From: Micromussa lordhowensis
Taxonomy: Eukaryota; Cnidaria; Anthozoa; Scleractinia; Lobophylliidae
DNA length: 64,000 bases
Direction: 5' to 3'
Assembly: GCA_964020085.1 (NCBI GenBank)
Contig: OZ026601.1
Location: 26,344,914-26,408,913, forward strand
Positions 1 through 12,541 of this stretch are shown one piece after another. The translations under genes and the position numbers were made by a program. Within the stretch, counting starts at the first letter, position 1. Each line of letters begins with the position of its first letter. The notes beneath the pieces were generated by a model that saw only the letters and a list, made by a program, of their open reading frames with translations, had not been told where the DNA came from and ran no database searches.

Positions 1-1040
1 TGCCCTTCTAAGCACTCCAAAACGTATTCGTGACGTCACTAGAAGTGGCGTCATCAATTATTTAAACAACAAAAACTCGTTCAAGAGGCCAAAACTAAAA
101 AATCTAAAATGATACGATTTTTAGCAGCACTAAGTACTCTATATTACCAATTGAAATTTCTTTAAATTGCTATAACTCGATAAATATTTGTCATAGCGAG
201 GAACGGTTTTCAGTATTAGAGTCCCCTAGTCATGCTCTTTCAGCTGATATAGACAATTTGTATAACACGTTTTTGTGACGTCATCAAATATGACGTCACA
301 ATATGACATTTTGACATTTTTTAAACTCCAAATGATCAAGACACCTATCCAAGGCAGTGTGCAAAGTTTGGCAAGAAAATGTGCAAAGAGTGCAAACTTG
401 CCCTAGATGACCGATTTTAAGGTCGTTTGGCCCCGGCGTGATCCCACTATGCTCGGTGGTGGGGCAGAAAATAACAACTTTAAACACCCGTAGAATCACG
501 GAGATTTTATCAATCGAGATCATTTTTTCCCTGAAGTAATTGGGAAAAAAATTGCGGGTTTGTTGCACTTTAAGGGAAACATCGAATCACGCGAAGACAA
601 TAATAAATGTGTGTCTGAATGATTCTACCTGTAACCATTTATTCCTCCTCCAAACATTTTCAAAAGCACTAATTATTTGACCAGTATTCAACCATATATT
701 ACTGAGGTTGGCCATTAAATGAACTCTCTTAGAGTGAAAGTAAAAAGTAGCAACTTAAGAACTGATTTCTTGCTTAATCATAAAAATTACAATTTCCTCG
801 ATTGTGATTGGTTTAAAAAACTCCTATTTTCCACTAATTCACTTGCCAAGTTGTTATCGGACAGTTTGTTATTGGACAGTTTGTTATTGGACAGTTCAAT
901 AAGCTAATCACATTCAAAGTTGTAGTTCAAATCAACTAATCTCAATTTGAGAGCGACGTGAAACAATTTAGCCTCCTTTGTCAGTCAAATTTTCCCTTTC
1001 TTTCATAACTTGGCTATTCTTCTTTTCTTGGAGATTGTAA
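1..1040. other. gene-free stretch with a short tandem repeat
   Basis: I see no coding region here; the open frames are short, have no recognisable domain and no supporting splice context. The only structure noticed is three head-to-tail copies of a 15-bp unit (TTGTTATYGGACAGT) at 851-895. Confidence 0.5.
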
Positions 1041-1190
1041 TTTTTATGATTAATTGGTAATACGACTTCGTGTCGTCCAATTCAGTCTGTAATCATACTC
1101 GTGATAAACAAATCGGACCGCGCTGCGCGGTCGTCCGATTTTGTAATCACTTGTATGATTACAGACCGAAGTCCTATTACCATTACTTAT
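1041..1190. repeat. foldback (palindromic) element
   Basis: The left arm (TAATTGGTAATACGACTTCG...) is matched in inverted form by the right arm ending CCATTACTTA, around a centre reading GACCGCGCTGCGCGGTC. The arms share the segment CTGTAATCATAC. A degenerate relative lies at about 12920-13110. I read it as a non-autonomous foldback transposon. Confidence 0.7.
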
Positions 1191-1560
1191 AAATCAGAGC
1201 ACAGTTATCTAGCATATACCTACCCATATTCAACTTGTTCTTCCTTCACCTGGTAATCATCTAAATAGAATAACAATTTGTTAAAAGCGGTTACCATGCA
1301 CTGACGAATGAAACAATGCTCAAAACAAGTAAGTGAAAAATCAGCGCACTTTGGATATTTTAAAGTTACCTAAATATTCCGCGACCAATGCAAGAAACGT
1401 TGTTTTTTAAATGGCAACAAAGAAACACGATCGCTCTCTCCTCGACATCATAATTCAAAGCACCAAGAAGGCCAAAATCCTGCTTTTAAAAATGATAAAT
1501 ACCGCATATACATTTTACACTTTTGAAACACGTCACGCGTCTCGTATCGTGTTATTAAAT
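1191..1560. repeat. dispersed repeat shared with about 58270-58990
   Basis: The phrases TGGTAATCATCTAAATA and a run ending in CACGTCTCGT-like sequence recur in the same order near 58290-58960, so both are diverged copies of one dispersed repeat. No coding content was seen. Confidence 0.45.
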
Positions 1561-1899
1561 AGGGAGTTTTAGCAGACCACGACGGCGACGGCAACGAGAA
1601 CGACATTGGTTCTGCACGTGCATTTTGAATCTTTGTCCATTTCTTTGCCGCCCCTGCAAAACAACAACGCGAAATGACAAAGTCGTACGTATTTTGGAGC
1701 TGAACGTGTACCGCAATGGCTAATTTTTCGTGTCTTCCTTTGGAATTGAACGCTGTCATTACATATTTAGCCTGAGCAGGTTTTAGACCGATAGGCGAAC
1801 TGAGCAGATCTACACAGGTGCGACATTCGAAGGTAAAATATTATACTTTTTTTACAAGGCGTCGTCCTCGGCGTCGCCGTCGTCATTGCTAAAACTGCC
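1561..1899. mobile_element. MITE with GGGAGTTTTAGCA / TGCTAAAACTGCC ends
   Basis: The start AGGGAGTTTTAGCAGACCAC followed by GACGGCGACG is matched in inverted form by CGTCGCCGTCGTCATTGCTAAAACTGCC-like sequence at the end. The length of about 340 bp and absence of a long ORF fit a non-autonomous DNA transposon. Confidence 0.65.
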
Positions 1900-2023
1900 A
1901 TATTTACAAATGATGGGACCCGTCATTCTGAAATAAAGATTTACCGATCTAGCTTTCCTTGGGATACTGGCAGCGTGAATGAAAACGAACGGCTTTAATC
2001 CGTGCGAAATTTAACACGGGCCT

Positions 2024-2805
2024 TTAAGGTGGCCGAACACAGTTTTACCGCGCGCATTTGCTGATGCAATTCAGCACGTGCACAAGGATTTCAATAAACA
2101 AACATGCAGTCAATAGAGCGATCATTTTGTTTACTCAACAACCGCACTATCTGTGTTATTTTTCACTATAATTGAACGCAGTGTATTGATGGCTTTAGTC
2201 TTTTATTACAAAGATTTGTTAGGAAAGGAAATAACGCTAAGAACCCAGCAATTTTCAGCTTTTGTTTGTTACCGAAAGAACCCAGTTAAATGCAACGCAT
2301 GCGCAGTTGCTCGAAAAATTGAGACCGATTGCTTTAGCAGAAACCTGCCGATTTCTAACGATCCAGTCGTTTGAATTCCAAGAAATTTGGCAAAAAAATA
2401 GAGCAGAGACCCCTTGAATGATCTATCACGAGAAATCTGGATTTTGACATAGGGAATTTTTAATAGTACAGAAAACGATTAACGGCGAATTGCAAAAATC
2501 GCTTATGTCAAAATTTTAGTAGAACAGTGTTAACAGAAGGGATTTAATGTCAATTCGTAGTGTGCAAAAAATGAAAAAAATCTAACGACTGGATTTTTTT
2601 TAAATAAGCAAAAACCATTATTTAAGCCTTGTATTTAATCAGACTCGTTGCCATGGCAACAGCGCACACCCTAGTCAAAATGCAAGAATAAACACTTCTG
2701 CGATTAATCTTTACTCTTGCAAAAATCGGGCGCCAAAGCATAAATAGTTCAAAAGTTATGGTGAATTACGCATAGGCACTTGAAAACTGTGTTCGGCCAC
2801 CTTAA
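2024..2805. mobile_element. TTAA-flanked inverted-repeat element, copy 1
   Basis: The element begins TTAAGGTGGCCGAACACAG and ends CTGTGTTCGGCCACCTTAA, an inverted repeat of about 20 bp. TTAA at both ends could be a piggyBac-like target duplication or part of the repeat. A second copy in opposite orientation (18082-18690 continued at 38725-38875) was split by the Polinton. The internal ORF at 2153-2374 (73 aa) has no recognisable domain. This copy is an uninterrupted reference for the empty Polinton target site. Confidence 0.8.
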
Positions 2806-3033
2806 AAGAAGCGGGGCACTAAACAGTAACCAAGATTTCGGCCCATGGCAATCAATGAGTTTCAAATAACTATAAAGAAGAGTTTTATATTTTTCAAATC
2901 CAAGAACATTGAGAATAGAGCATTTTCATGGCGCCCTAGTTGGTGTTCCAGAACAATATACGAAATTCTTTGCACAATTAAGACCCAAAGAAGAGAAGAA
3001 CACCGATATGGCTACCGTGACATCAGTTACTTC
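2806..3033. other. unassigned intergenic DNA
   Basis: Short stretch between two repeats; no gene or recognisable repeat seen. Confidence 0.4.
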
Positions 3034-3369
3034 TTAGGCCCAGTTCAGACGCCGAACTTTTAATTTCATGAGCCGAACCTAATACGTTCATTTAAGCAAA
3101 ATGAAACATTCGGCGTCTGAATCAGCCGTTCTTCCTGCCTAGCTCAGAATTTCGGCTTTGGTACGGCTTTGATAAGACGGCCAACTTTACAAGTGCCGAA
3201 CCTAATGCATAAATTATTTTAACATATTTTACAAGCAGTTTACACTTTGCCCTAAAATGGCTGATATTTCCAGTCATGTCCAATATACACAAACTGATAC
3301 AGATTGAAAATTCCCCATGTCGGTCCGTACTGTTTGTTAGATAGTGCTAGCGTTATACCATCTGTAAAG

Positions 3370-3680
3370 GTTGTTTTCAATCCGTACACGATCGGAAAAT
3401 TGCATCTCATTAACGGGACTTAGAATATTTTCTAGGCTTTACCAGTGTGAAGGGGGGTACGGGTTGTCGATCCGTACGGTCCGTACAGATGGAATAGGTT
3501 GTTTTCAATCTGTACACGATCGGAAAATTGCATCTCATTAACGGGACTTAGAATATTTTCTAGGCTTTACCGGTGTGAAGGGTGGTTACGGGTTGTCGAT
3601 CCGTACGGTCCGTACGGATGGAATAGGTCGTTTTCAATCCGTACACGATCGGAAAATTGCATCCGTACGGTATGCATCTC
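3370..3680 (-). repeat. two to three satellite units in reverse orientation
   Basis: The 130-bp satellite unit that fills 4795-9525 occurs here in inverted orientation (TTTTCAATCCGTACACGATCGG ... TCGATCCGTACGG), at least twice. The unit is therefore present as an inverted arm facing the main array. Confidence 0.85.
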
Positions 3681-3689
3681 AAAAACATT

Positions 3690-4741
3690 TGAAGCGTAAT
3701 AACAATTTAATCGTTTGAAGCGAAAGAATATATCTATCCAGGGATGCTGCCACAACAAAACGAGCAAGATATGCACGTATATCTCGTTCCTTAAGCGTCA
3801 GCGACAATATGACACCTCTAAAGCGAAAGAAATTATCAATCGAGAGATACTGCCACAACAAACGAGCCAGACAATTTAATCGTTTGAAGCGAAAGAATAT
3901 ATCAATCCAGGGATGCTGCCACAACAAATGAGCAAGATATGAATGTATACCTCGTTCTTTAAGCGTCAGCGACAATATGACACGTTTAAAGTGAAAGAAA
4001 TTATCAATCGAGAGATACTGCCGCAACAAACAGCGAGCCAGATATACATGCATACTTCGTTCTTTAAGCGTGGGCGAGGATAGGACCCATTTAAAGCGAA
4101 AGAAATTATCAATCTAGAGATAATGCCACAACAAACGAGCCAGACATACAATAAACAAGCCAGTTATGCATGAATACCTCGTTCTGTAATGAGTGATGCG
4201 CGATGTTCACGCGGCAATGGTTTGTTTATCTTAATCAGAGTCACTTTTGGACAGCTAGTTCGCGTTTACTTGCTTTTGGCAGCAAAAATATATTCATGTA
4301 ATAACAATTTAATCGTTTGAAGCGAAATAATATATCAATCCAGGGATGCTGCCACAACAAACGAGCAAGATATGCATGTATACCTCGTTCTTTAAGCGTC
4401 AGCGACAATATGACACGTTAAAGCGAAAGAAATTATCAATCGAGAGATACTGCCACAAGGCAGCGAGCCAGATATGCATGTATACTTCGTTCTTTAAGCG
4501 TGGGCGACGATAGGACCCATTTAAAGCGAAATAAATTATCAATCTAGAGATAATGGCACAACAAACGAGCCAGACATACAATAAACAAGCCAGTTATGCA
4601 TGAATACCTCGTTCTGTAAGAGTGATGCGCGATGTTCACGCGGAAATTGGTTTGTTGATCTTAATCAGAGTCACTTTTGGACAGCTAGTTCGCATTTACT
4701 TGCTTTTGGCAGCAAAAATATATTCATGTAATAACAATTTA
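3690..4741. repeat. tandem duplication of about 440 bp with shorter internal repeats
   Basis: The segment from CAATTTAATCGTTTGAAGCG to GCAGCAAAAATATATTCATG occurs in a fuller form up to about 4302 and again at about 4303-4741. Within each copy, phrases such as AAAGAAATTATCAATCGAGAG and CTGCCACAACAAACGAGC recur. Open frames here are repeat-derived, not genes. Confidence 0.75.
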
Positions 4742-4794
4742 CACAACTTTGATGTAAAACTTTCACGTTATTGAATTATGATTCTGTAGGAATA

Positions 4795-7700
4795 TCCTTA
4801 ATGAGATGCAATTTTCCGATCGTCTACAGATCGAAAACCACCTATTCCATCCGTACGATCCGTACGGATCGACAACCCGTAACCCCCCTTCACACCGGTA
4901 AAGCCTAGGGAAATTTTCTAAGTCCCCCTAATGAGATGCCATTTTCCGATCGTCTACGGATTGAAAACGACCTATTCCATCCGTACGATCCGTACGGATC
5001 GATAACCCGTAACCCCCCTTCACACTGGTAACGCCTAAAAAATTTTCTAAGTCCCCTTAATGAGATGCAATTTTCCGATCGTCTACGGATTGAAAACGAC
5101 CTATTCCATCCGTACGATCCGTACGGATCGACAACCCGTAAGCCCCCTTCACACCGGTAAAGCCTAGGAAAATTTTCTAAGTCCTCTTAATGAGATGCAA
5201 TTTTCCGATCGTTCACGGATCGAAAACGACCTATTCCATCCGTACGATCCGTACGGATCGACAACCCCTAACCCCCCTTCACACCGGTAAAGCCTAGGAA
5301 AATTATCTAAGTTCCCTTAGTGAGATGCAATTTTCTGATCGTTCACGGATCGAAAACGACCTATTCCATCCGTACGATCCGTACGGATCGACAACCCGTA
5401 ACCCTCCTTCACACCGGTAAAGCCTAGGAAAATTTTCTAAGTCCCCTTAATGAGATGCAATTTTCCGATCGTCTACGGATTAAAAACGACCTATTCCATC
5501 CGTACGATCCGTACGGATCGACAACCCGTAAGCCCCCTTCACACCGGTAAAGCCTAGGAAAATTTTCTAAGTCCTCTTAATGAGATGCAATTTTCCGATC
5601 GTTCACGGATCGAAAACGACCTATTCCATCCGTACGATCCGTACGGATCGACAACCCGTAACCCCCCTTCACACCGGTAAAGCCTAGGAAAATTTTCTAA
5701 GTTCCCTTAGTGAGATGCAATTTTCTGATCGTTCACGGATCGAAAACGAGCTATTCCATCCGTACGATCCGTACGCATCGACAACCCGTAACCCTCCTTC
5801 ACACCGGTAAAGCCTAGGAAAATTTTCTAAGTCCCCTTAATGAGATGCAATTTTCCGATCGTCTACGGATTGAAAACGACCTATTCCATCCGTACGATCC
5901 GTACGGATCGAAAACCCGTAACCCCCCTTCACACCGGTAAAGCCTAGGAAAATTTTCTAAGTCCCCTTAATGAGATGCAATTTTCCGATCGTTCACAGAT
6001 CCAAAACGACCTATTCCATCCGTACGATCCGTACGGATCGACAACCGGTAACCCTCCTTCACACCGGTAAAGCCTAGGAAAATTTTCTAAGTCCCCTTAA
6101 TGAGATGCAATTTTCCGATCGTTCACGGATCGAAAACGACCTATTCCATCCGTACGATCCGTACGCATCGACAACCCGTAACCCTCCTTCACACCGGTAA
6201 AGCCTAGGGAAATTTTCTAAGTCCCCTTAATGAGATGCAATTTTCCGATCGTTCACGGATCGAAAACGACTTATTCCATCCGTGCGATCCGTACGGATCG
6301 ACAACCCGTAACCCCCCTTCACACCGGTAAAGCCTAGGAAAATTTTCTAAGTCCTCTTAACGAGATGCAATTTTCCGATCGTCTACGGATTGAAAACGAC
6401 CTATTCCATCCGTACGATCCGTACGGATCGACAACCCGTAACCCCCCTTCACACTGGTAACGCTAAAAAAATATTCTAAGTCCCCTTAATGAGATGCAAT
6501 TTTCCGATCGTCTACGGATTGAAAACGACCTATTCCATCCGTACGATCCGTACGGATCGACAACCCGTAACCCCCCTTCACACCGGTAAAGCCTAGGAAA
6601 ATTTTCTAAGTTTCCTTAATGAGGTGCAATTTTGTGATCGTTCACGGATCGAAAACGACCTATTCCATCCGTACGATCCGTACGGATCGACAACCCGTAA
6701 CCCTCCTTCACACCGGTAAAGCCTAGGAAAATTTTCTAAGTCCCCTTAATGAGATGCAATTTTCCGATCGTCTACGGATTGAAAACGACCTATTCCATCC
6801 GTACGATCCGTTTGGATCGACAACCCGTAACCCCCCTTCACACCGGTAAAGCCTAGGAAAATTTTCTAAGTCCCCTTAATGAGATGCAATTTTCCGATCG
6901 TTCACGGATCGAAAACGACCTATTCCATCCGTACGATCCGTACGGATCGACAACCCGTAACCCTCCTTCACACCGGTAAAGCCTAGGAAAATTTTCTAAG
7001 TCCCCTTAATGAGATGCAATTTTCCGATCGTCTACGGATTGAAAACGACCTATTCCATCCGTACGATCCGTACGGATCGACAACCCGTAACCCCCATTCA
7101 CACCGGTAAAGCCTAGGAAAATTTTCTAAGTCCCCTTAATGAGATGCAATTTTCCGATCGTCTACGGATTGAAAACGACCTATTCCATCCGTACGATCCG
7201 TACGGATCGACAACCCGTAACCCCCCTTCACACCGGTAAAGCCTAGGAAAATTTTCTAAGTTCCCTTAATGAGATGCAATTTTCCGATCGTCTACGGATT
7301 GAAAACGACCTATTCCATCCGTACGATCCGTACGGATCGACAACCCGTAACCCCCCTTCACACCGGTAAAGCCTAGGAAAATTTTCTAAGTTCCCTTAAT
7401 GAGATGCAATTTTCCGATCGTTCACGGATCGAAAACGACTTATTCCATCCGTACGATCCGTACGGATCGACAACCCGTAACCCCCCTTCACACCGGTAAA
7501 GCCTAGGAAAATTTTCTAAGTCCTCTTAACGAGATGCAATTTTCCGATCGTCTACGGATTGAAAACGACCTATTCCATCCGTACGATCCGTACGGATCGA
7601 CAACCCGTAACCCCCCTTGACACTGGTAACGCCTAAAAAATTTTCTAAGTCCCCTTAATGAGATGCAATTTTCCGATCGTCTACGGATTGAAAACGACCT

Positions 7701-9525
7701 ATTCCATCCGTACGATCCGTACGGATCGACAACCCGTAAGCCCCCTTCACACCGGTAAAGCCTAGGAAAATTTTCTAAGTTCCCTTAATGAGATGCAATT
7801 TTCTGATCGTTCACGGATCGAAAACGACCTATTCCATCCGTACGATCCGTACGGATCGACAACCCGTAACCCTCCTTCACACCGGTAAAGCCTAGGAAAA
7901 TTTTCTAAGTCCCCTTAATGAGATGCAATTTTCCGATCGTCTACGGATTGAAAACGACCTATTCCATCCGTACGATCCGTACGGATCGACAACCCGTAAC
8001 CCCCCTTCACACCGGTAAAGCCTAGGAAAATTTTCTAAGTCCCCTTAATGACATGCAATTTTCCGATCGTTCACGGATCGAAAACGACCTATTCCATCCG
8101 TACGATCCGTACGGATCGACAACCCGTAACCCTCCTTCACACCGGTAAAGCCTAGGAAAATTTTCTAAGTCCCCTTAATGAGATGCAATTTTCCGATCGT
8201 CTACGGATTGAAAACGACCTATTGCATCCGTACGATCCGTACGGATCGACAACCCGTAACCCCCATTCACACCGGTACCTAAAGCCTAGGAAAATTTTCT
8301 AAGTCCCCTTAATGAGATGCAATTTTCCGATCGTCTACGGATTGAAAACGACCTATTCCATCCGTACGATCCGTACGGATCGACAACCCGTAACCCCCCT
8401 TCACACCGGTAAAGCCTAGGAAAATTTTCTAAGTCCCCTTAATGAGATGCAATTTTCCGATCGTTCACGGATCGAAAACGACCTATTCCATCCGTACGAT
8501 CCGTACGGATCGACAACCCGTAACCCTCCTTCACACCGGTAAAGCCTAGGAAAATTTTCTAAGTCCCCTTAATGAGATGCAATTTTCCGATCGTCTACGG
8601 ATTGAAAACGACCTATTCCATCCGTACGATCCGTACGGATCGACAACCTGTAACTCCCATTCACACCGGTAAAGGCTAGGAAAATTTTCTAAGTCCCCTT
8701 AATGAGATGCAATTTTCCGATCGTCTACGGATTGAAAACGACCTATTCCATCCGTACGATCCGTACGGATCGACAACCCGTAACCCCCCTTCACACCGGT
8801 AAAGCCTAGGAAAATTTTCTAAGTCCCCTTAATGAGATGCAATTTTCCGATCGTTCACGGATCGAAAACGACTTATTCCATCCGTACGATCCGTACGGAT
8901 CGACAACCCGTAACCCCCCTTCACACCGGTAAAGCCTAGGAAAATTTTCTAAGTCCTCTTAACGAGATGCAATTTTCCGATCGTCTACGGATTGAAAACG
9001 ACCTATTCCATCCGTACGATCCGTACGGATCGACAACCCGTAACCCCCCTTCACACTGGTAACGCCTAAAAAATTTTCTAATTCCCCTTAATGAGATGCA
9101 ATTTTCCGATCGTCTACGGATTGAAAACGACCTATTCCATCCGTACGATCCGTACGGATCGACAACCCGTAACCCCCCTTCACACTGGTAACGCCTAAAA
9201 AATTTTCTAATTCCCCTTAATGAGATGCAATTTTCCGATCGTCTACGGATTGAAAACGACCCATTCCATCCGTACGATCCGTACGGATCGACAACCCGTA
9301 ACCCTCCTTCACACCGGTAAAGCCTAGGAAAATTTTCTAAGTCGTCTTAATGAGATGCAATTTTCTGATCGTTCACGGATCGAAAACGACCTATTCCATC
9401 CGTACGATCCGTACGGATCGACAACCCGTAACCCCCCTTCACACCGGTAAAGCCTAGGAAAATTTTCTAAGTCCCCTTAATGAGATGCAATTTTCCGATC
9501 GTCTACGGATTGAAAACGACCTTTA
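4795..9525 (+). repeat. 130-bp satellite array, about 36 units
   Basis: The phrase TGAGATGCAATTTTC recurs every 130 bp (for example 5451, 5581, 5711 and 5841). Each unit contains the 16-bp perfect palindrome CGATCCGTACGGATCG, an ATCCGTACGATCC motif and a CACCGGTAAAGCCTAGG motif. Variants GTCTACGGATTG and GTTCACGGATCG alternate irregularly. A rarer variant, CACTGGTAACGC, marks units at about 5023, 6452, 7621, 9054 and 9183, which suggests higher-order organisation. No coding potential. Confidence 0.95.
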
Positions 9526-9732
9526 CAAATGGTAGAACGCTAGCACTATCTAACAAACAGTACGGACCGAAATTAGGAATTTTCAATCTGTATCAGATTG
9601 TGTGTATTGGACAACCCTCCCTCGATATTTCGATGTGATTTGGTTCAAAACAAATAAAGGTCGGCGAATTAAGTTCCACGTCTGAATTTTTTATCATTTG
9701 GGTCGGTCCAAATCCGAATTAAGTTCGGCTCA

Positions 9733-11200
9733 TGAAAACTTCGGCGTCTAAATAACCCTTAAGACGGCTCACTTCAACAATTTTAATTCAGCGCTGTTCT
9801 AAACTGGCCATTGACATAAGTAAAGTATATAATTAATCAACGTTAGTAAGCAATCGTATGCGAAACTTAACATTTCCATCCATTGGAATAGACCAATATG
9901 AAAATATTGATTCGAATAATGGAAACCATGTCTGCCACAATGCCGGAACACCGTTTTGGCGATTAGCAATAAACCGGAATATTTAAACCTTTTCCCGAGT
10001 ATACAAAAGCATACAAAGCATACAAAGCAAAACAGTATCACAAAATCATTTCGTTTTACCTTGAAAGTCGAGAATGTAGCAACAACAAAGGGTTTTTCAG
10101 CAGAACTTCCGTGTCAGTCTGTACCTTCGATTAGCTCCTTTCCGTGAACCGAGTCAAGTTTCCGAGAAACTCCTTCGTCACGCTCTGTTGCGTCATTTGC
10201 CCATGGGAAATACGCTTGTCATCGATATTCGATATGATTTAACCTTGGCCTTTTAGCCCTCTACTGTAGCTTAAAAATTTACTTATTTAGCCTTAAATAA
10301 TGTAAGGCTGATTTGAACCTTCTTCTAACTAGAAGCTTGCCTGACTAATTAGGCCCTATTTGTATGGTCTTGGCATGGTACCCGGGACAAACCCCCTCCG
10401 CCCCCCACCTCCCCACTTCCCCCGCCAAGTTAGCCTGGCCGAGCTCACTTATTTCTTTACAAAATTCAACCAACTAATGACGATTGCGAACCCGTCTCGG
10501 GGGGCAAGACAACACGAGTGGGCGAACTTTTCTTGATATAAACACTTTGGCTCGCCTAATCGTGACAACTCTCGGCGTGGCGGGTGTCGCGAAGTACCTA
10601 GATTAAGGGTTTAAAGCACAAATTTGTATCAGAGAAATGAAAATTAACTTGGCAAAACGCACTGTGATCGAATGACCTGTATGGAAACAGTTTTCACATA
10701 TAAACGCTCGATAAAGTTGCCCCAGGGAAAGGGTTGTCTCGGGTACCTGAAGACCATATAACGAGCATGACATGTCCTTGATCGCTGAGAGTCCTTTGAA
10801 GTTTGCCGGGCTTTCTAAACTATGCGAAAACTCAGAACGCGATGATCAAATTCGTTACAAAAACAACACTGTCGTACAAGGAGTTTACAATTTCAACTTT
10901 TTTGCGAAACTCAATGCAAACGGTTGGACTTTTAGAAGGCTGTGGGTTTCAAGATATTGTAATCAGACTAATTATACAACACTATGTCTTGTATTTTTTG
11001 GGGGAAGGTTTAAATATTATTTTGTTACACTCCGTGGCCCAGAAGATCTCCTACCTTATTCCACTTTTAGATGACTTAGATGCCCCTGACTATAGTTTCT
11101 TACTAACTTAGGAAAACGGCCCCTGGCACCTGCAAGCACCGTGTTATGACTACAAAAATATCATCAAAGATTCTTACAGTTTTGTGTTTTGTGTTATTTA
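9733..11200. repeat. segmental tandem duplication, copy 1
   Basis: This stretch, starting TGAAAACTTCGGCGTCT, is repeated with a few percent divergence and small indels at 11201-12541. Shared landmarks include AGACGGCTCACTTC, TTAATTCAGCGCTGTTC and TTGAAAGTCGAGAATGTAGC. Short overlapping frames at 10772-11111 are kept in both copies but in more than one frame. I cannot assign a protein, so I do not call a gene. Confidence 0.8.
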
Positions 11201-12541
11201 TGAAAACTTCGGCGTCTAACCCTTAAGACGGCTCACTTCCACAATTTTAATTCAGCGCTGTTCTAAACTGGCCATTGACATATTAAGTAAAATATATAAT
11301 TAATCAACGTTAGTAAGCAATCGTATGAAACTTAACATTTCCATCCATTGCGTGTTAGACCAATATGAAAATATTGATTCGAATCATGGCAACCATGTCT
11401 GCCACAATGCCGGAACACCGTTTTGGCGATTAGCAATAAACCGGAATATTGAAACCTTTTCCCGAGCAGGAGTGTGTACAAAAGCATACAAAGCAAAACA
11501 TTATCACAAAGTAATTTCGTTTTACCTTGAAAGTCGAGAATGTAGCAACAACAAAGGGTTTTTCAGCAGAACTTCCGTGTCATTCTGTACCTTCGATTAG
11601 CTCCTTTCCGTGAACCGAGTCAAATTTCCGAGAAACTCCTTCGTCACGCTCTGTTACCTCATTTGCTTATGGGAAATACGCTTGCCATCGATATTCGATA
11701 TGATTTAACATTGGCCTTTTTAGCCCTCTACCGTAGCTTAAAAATTTACTTATTTAGACCATAAATAATGTAAGGGTGCTTTGAAGCTCCTTCTAACTAG
11801 AAGCTTGAGTGACTTATTAGGCCCTATTTATATGTTCTTGGGCATGGTACCCGGGACAACCCCCCTCCCCCCTCCCCCCTCCCCCCTCCCCCCGCCAAGT
11901 TAGCCTGGCCGAGCTCACTTATTTCTTTACAAAATTCAACCAACTAATGACGATCGCGAACCCGTCTCGGGGGGCAAGACAACTCGAGTGGACGAACTTT
12001 TCTTGATATAGACATTTTGGCTCGCCTAACCGTGGCGGGTGTGATCAAATGACCTGTATGGAAACCGTTTTCACATATAAACGCTCGATAAAGTTGCCCC
12101 AGGGAAAGGGTTGTGTCGGGTATGTAATGCTTGATTGCTGAGAGTCCTTTGAAGTTTGCCGAACTTTCTAAACTGTGCGAAAACTCAGAACACGAGGATC
12201 AAATTCGTTACAAAAACAACAATGTCGTACAAGGAGTTTACAATTTCAACTTTTTTGTCAAACTCAATGCAAACGGTTGGACTTTTAGAAGGCTGTGGAT
12301 TTCAAGATATTGTAATCAGACTAATTATACAACACTGTGTCTTGTATTTTTTTGGGAAAGTTTAAATATTATTTTGTTACACTCCGTGGCCCACTCCTGA
12401 AGATCTCCTACCTTATTCCACTTTTAGATGACTTAGATGCCCCTGACTGAAGTTTCTTACTAACTTTGGAAAACGGCCCCTGGCACCTGCAAGTACCGTG
12501 TTATGACTACAAAAACATCATCGAAGATTCTTACAGTTTTC
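11201..12541. repeat. segmental tandem duplication, copy 2
   Basis: Second copy of the unit at 9733-11200. It lacks some segments of copy 1 (for example around 12030) and carries a C-rich run at about 11862-11895. Its first bases repeat the end of the composite element's terminal repeat, which places the duplication breakpoint inside that repeat. Confidence 0.8.

Larger units (their letters stand above)
3034..9760. mobile_element. composite transposon-like unit with satellite interior
   Basis: The left end carries CAGACGCCGAACTTTT then TCATGAGCCGAAC. The right end, read on the other strand, carries TAGACGCCGAAGTTTT then CATGAGCCGAAC, so the unit has diverged terminal inverted repeats. A second inverted pair lies further in: GTACTGTTTGTTAGATAGTGCTAGCG near 3325-3355 and its complement near 9538-9565. 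The interior is almost wholly satellite and tandem repeat with no transposase seen. I infer a non-autonomous element whose subterminal repeats expanded. The exact ends and any target duplication are uncertain. Confidence 0.55.

Noticed and set aside
3499..4581. Several 60-124-aa open frames
   Set aside because: They lie wholly in tandem repeats and translate the repeats themselves (recurring WQHPWIDIFFRF-type segments).
4795..9525. CRISPR-like regular array
   Set aside because: Units are 130 bp of near-identical sequence with no unique spacers, in a eukaryotic setting; it is a satellite.
10772..11111. Protein-coding exon in the tandem duplication
   Set aside because: Two overlapping frames are equally open, neither matches a family I can name, and copy 2 breaks both near the end.
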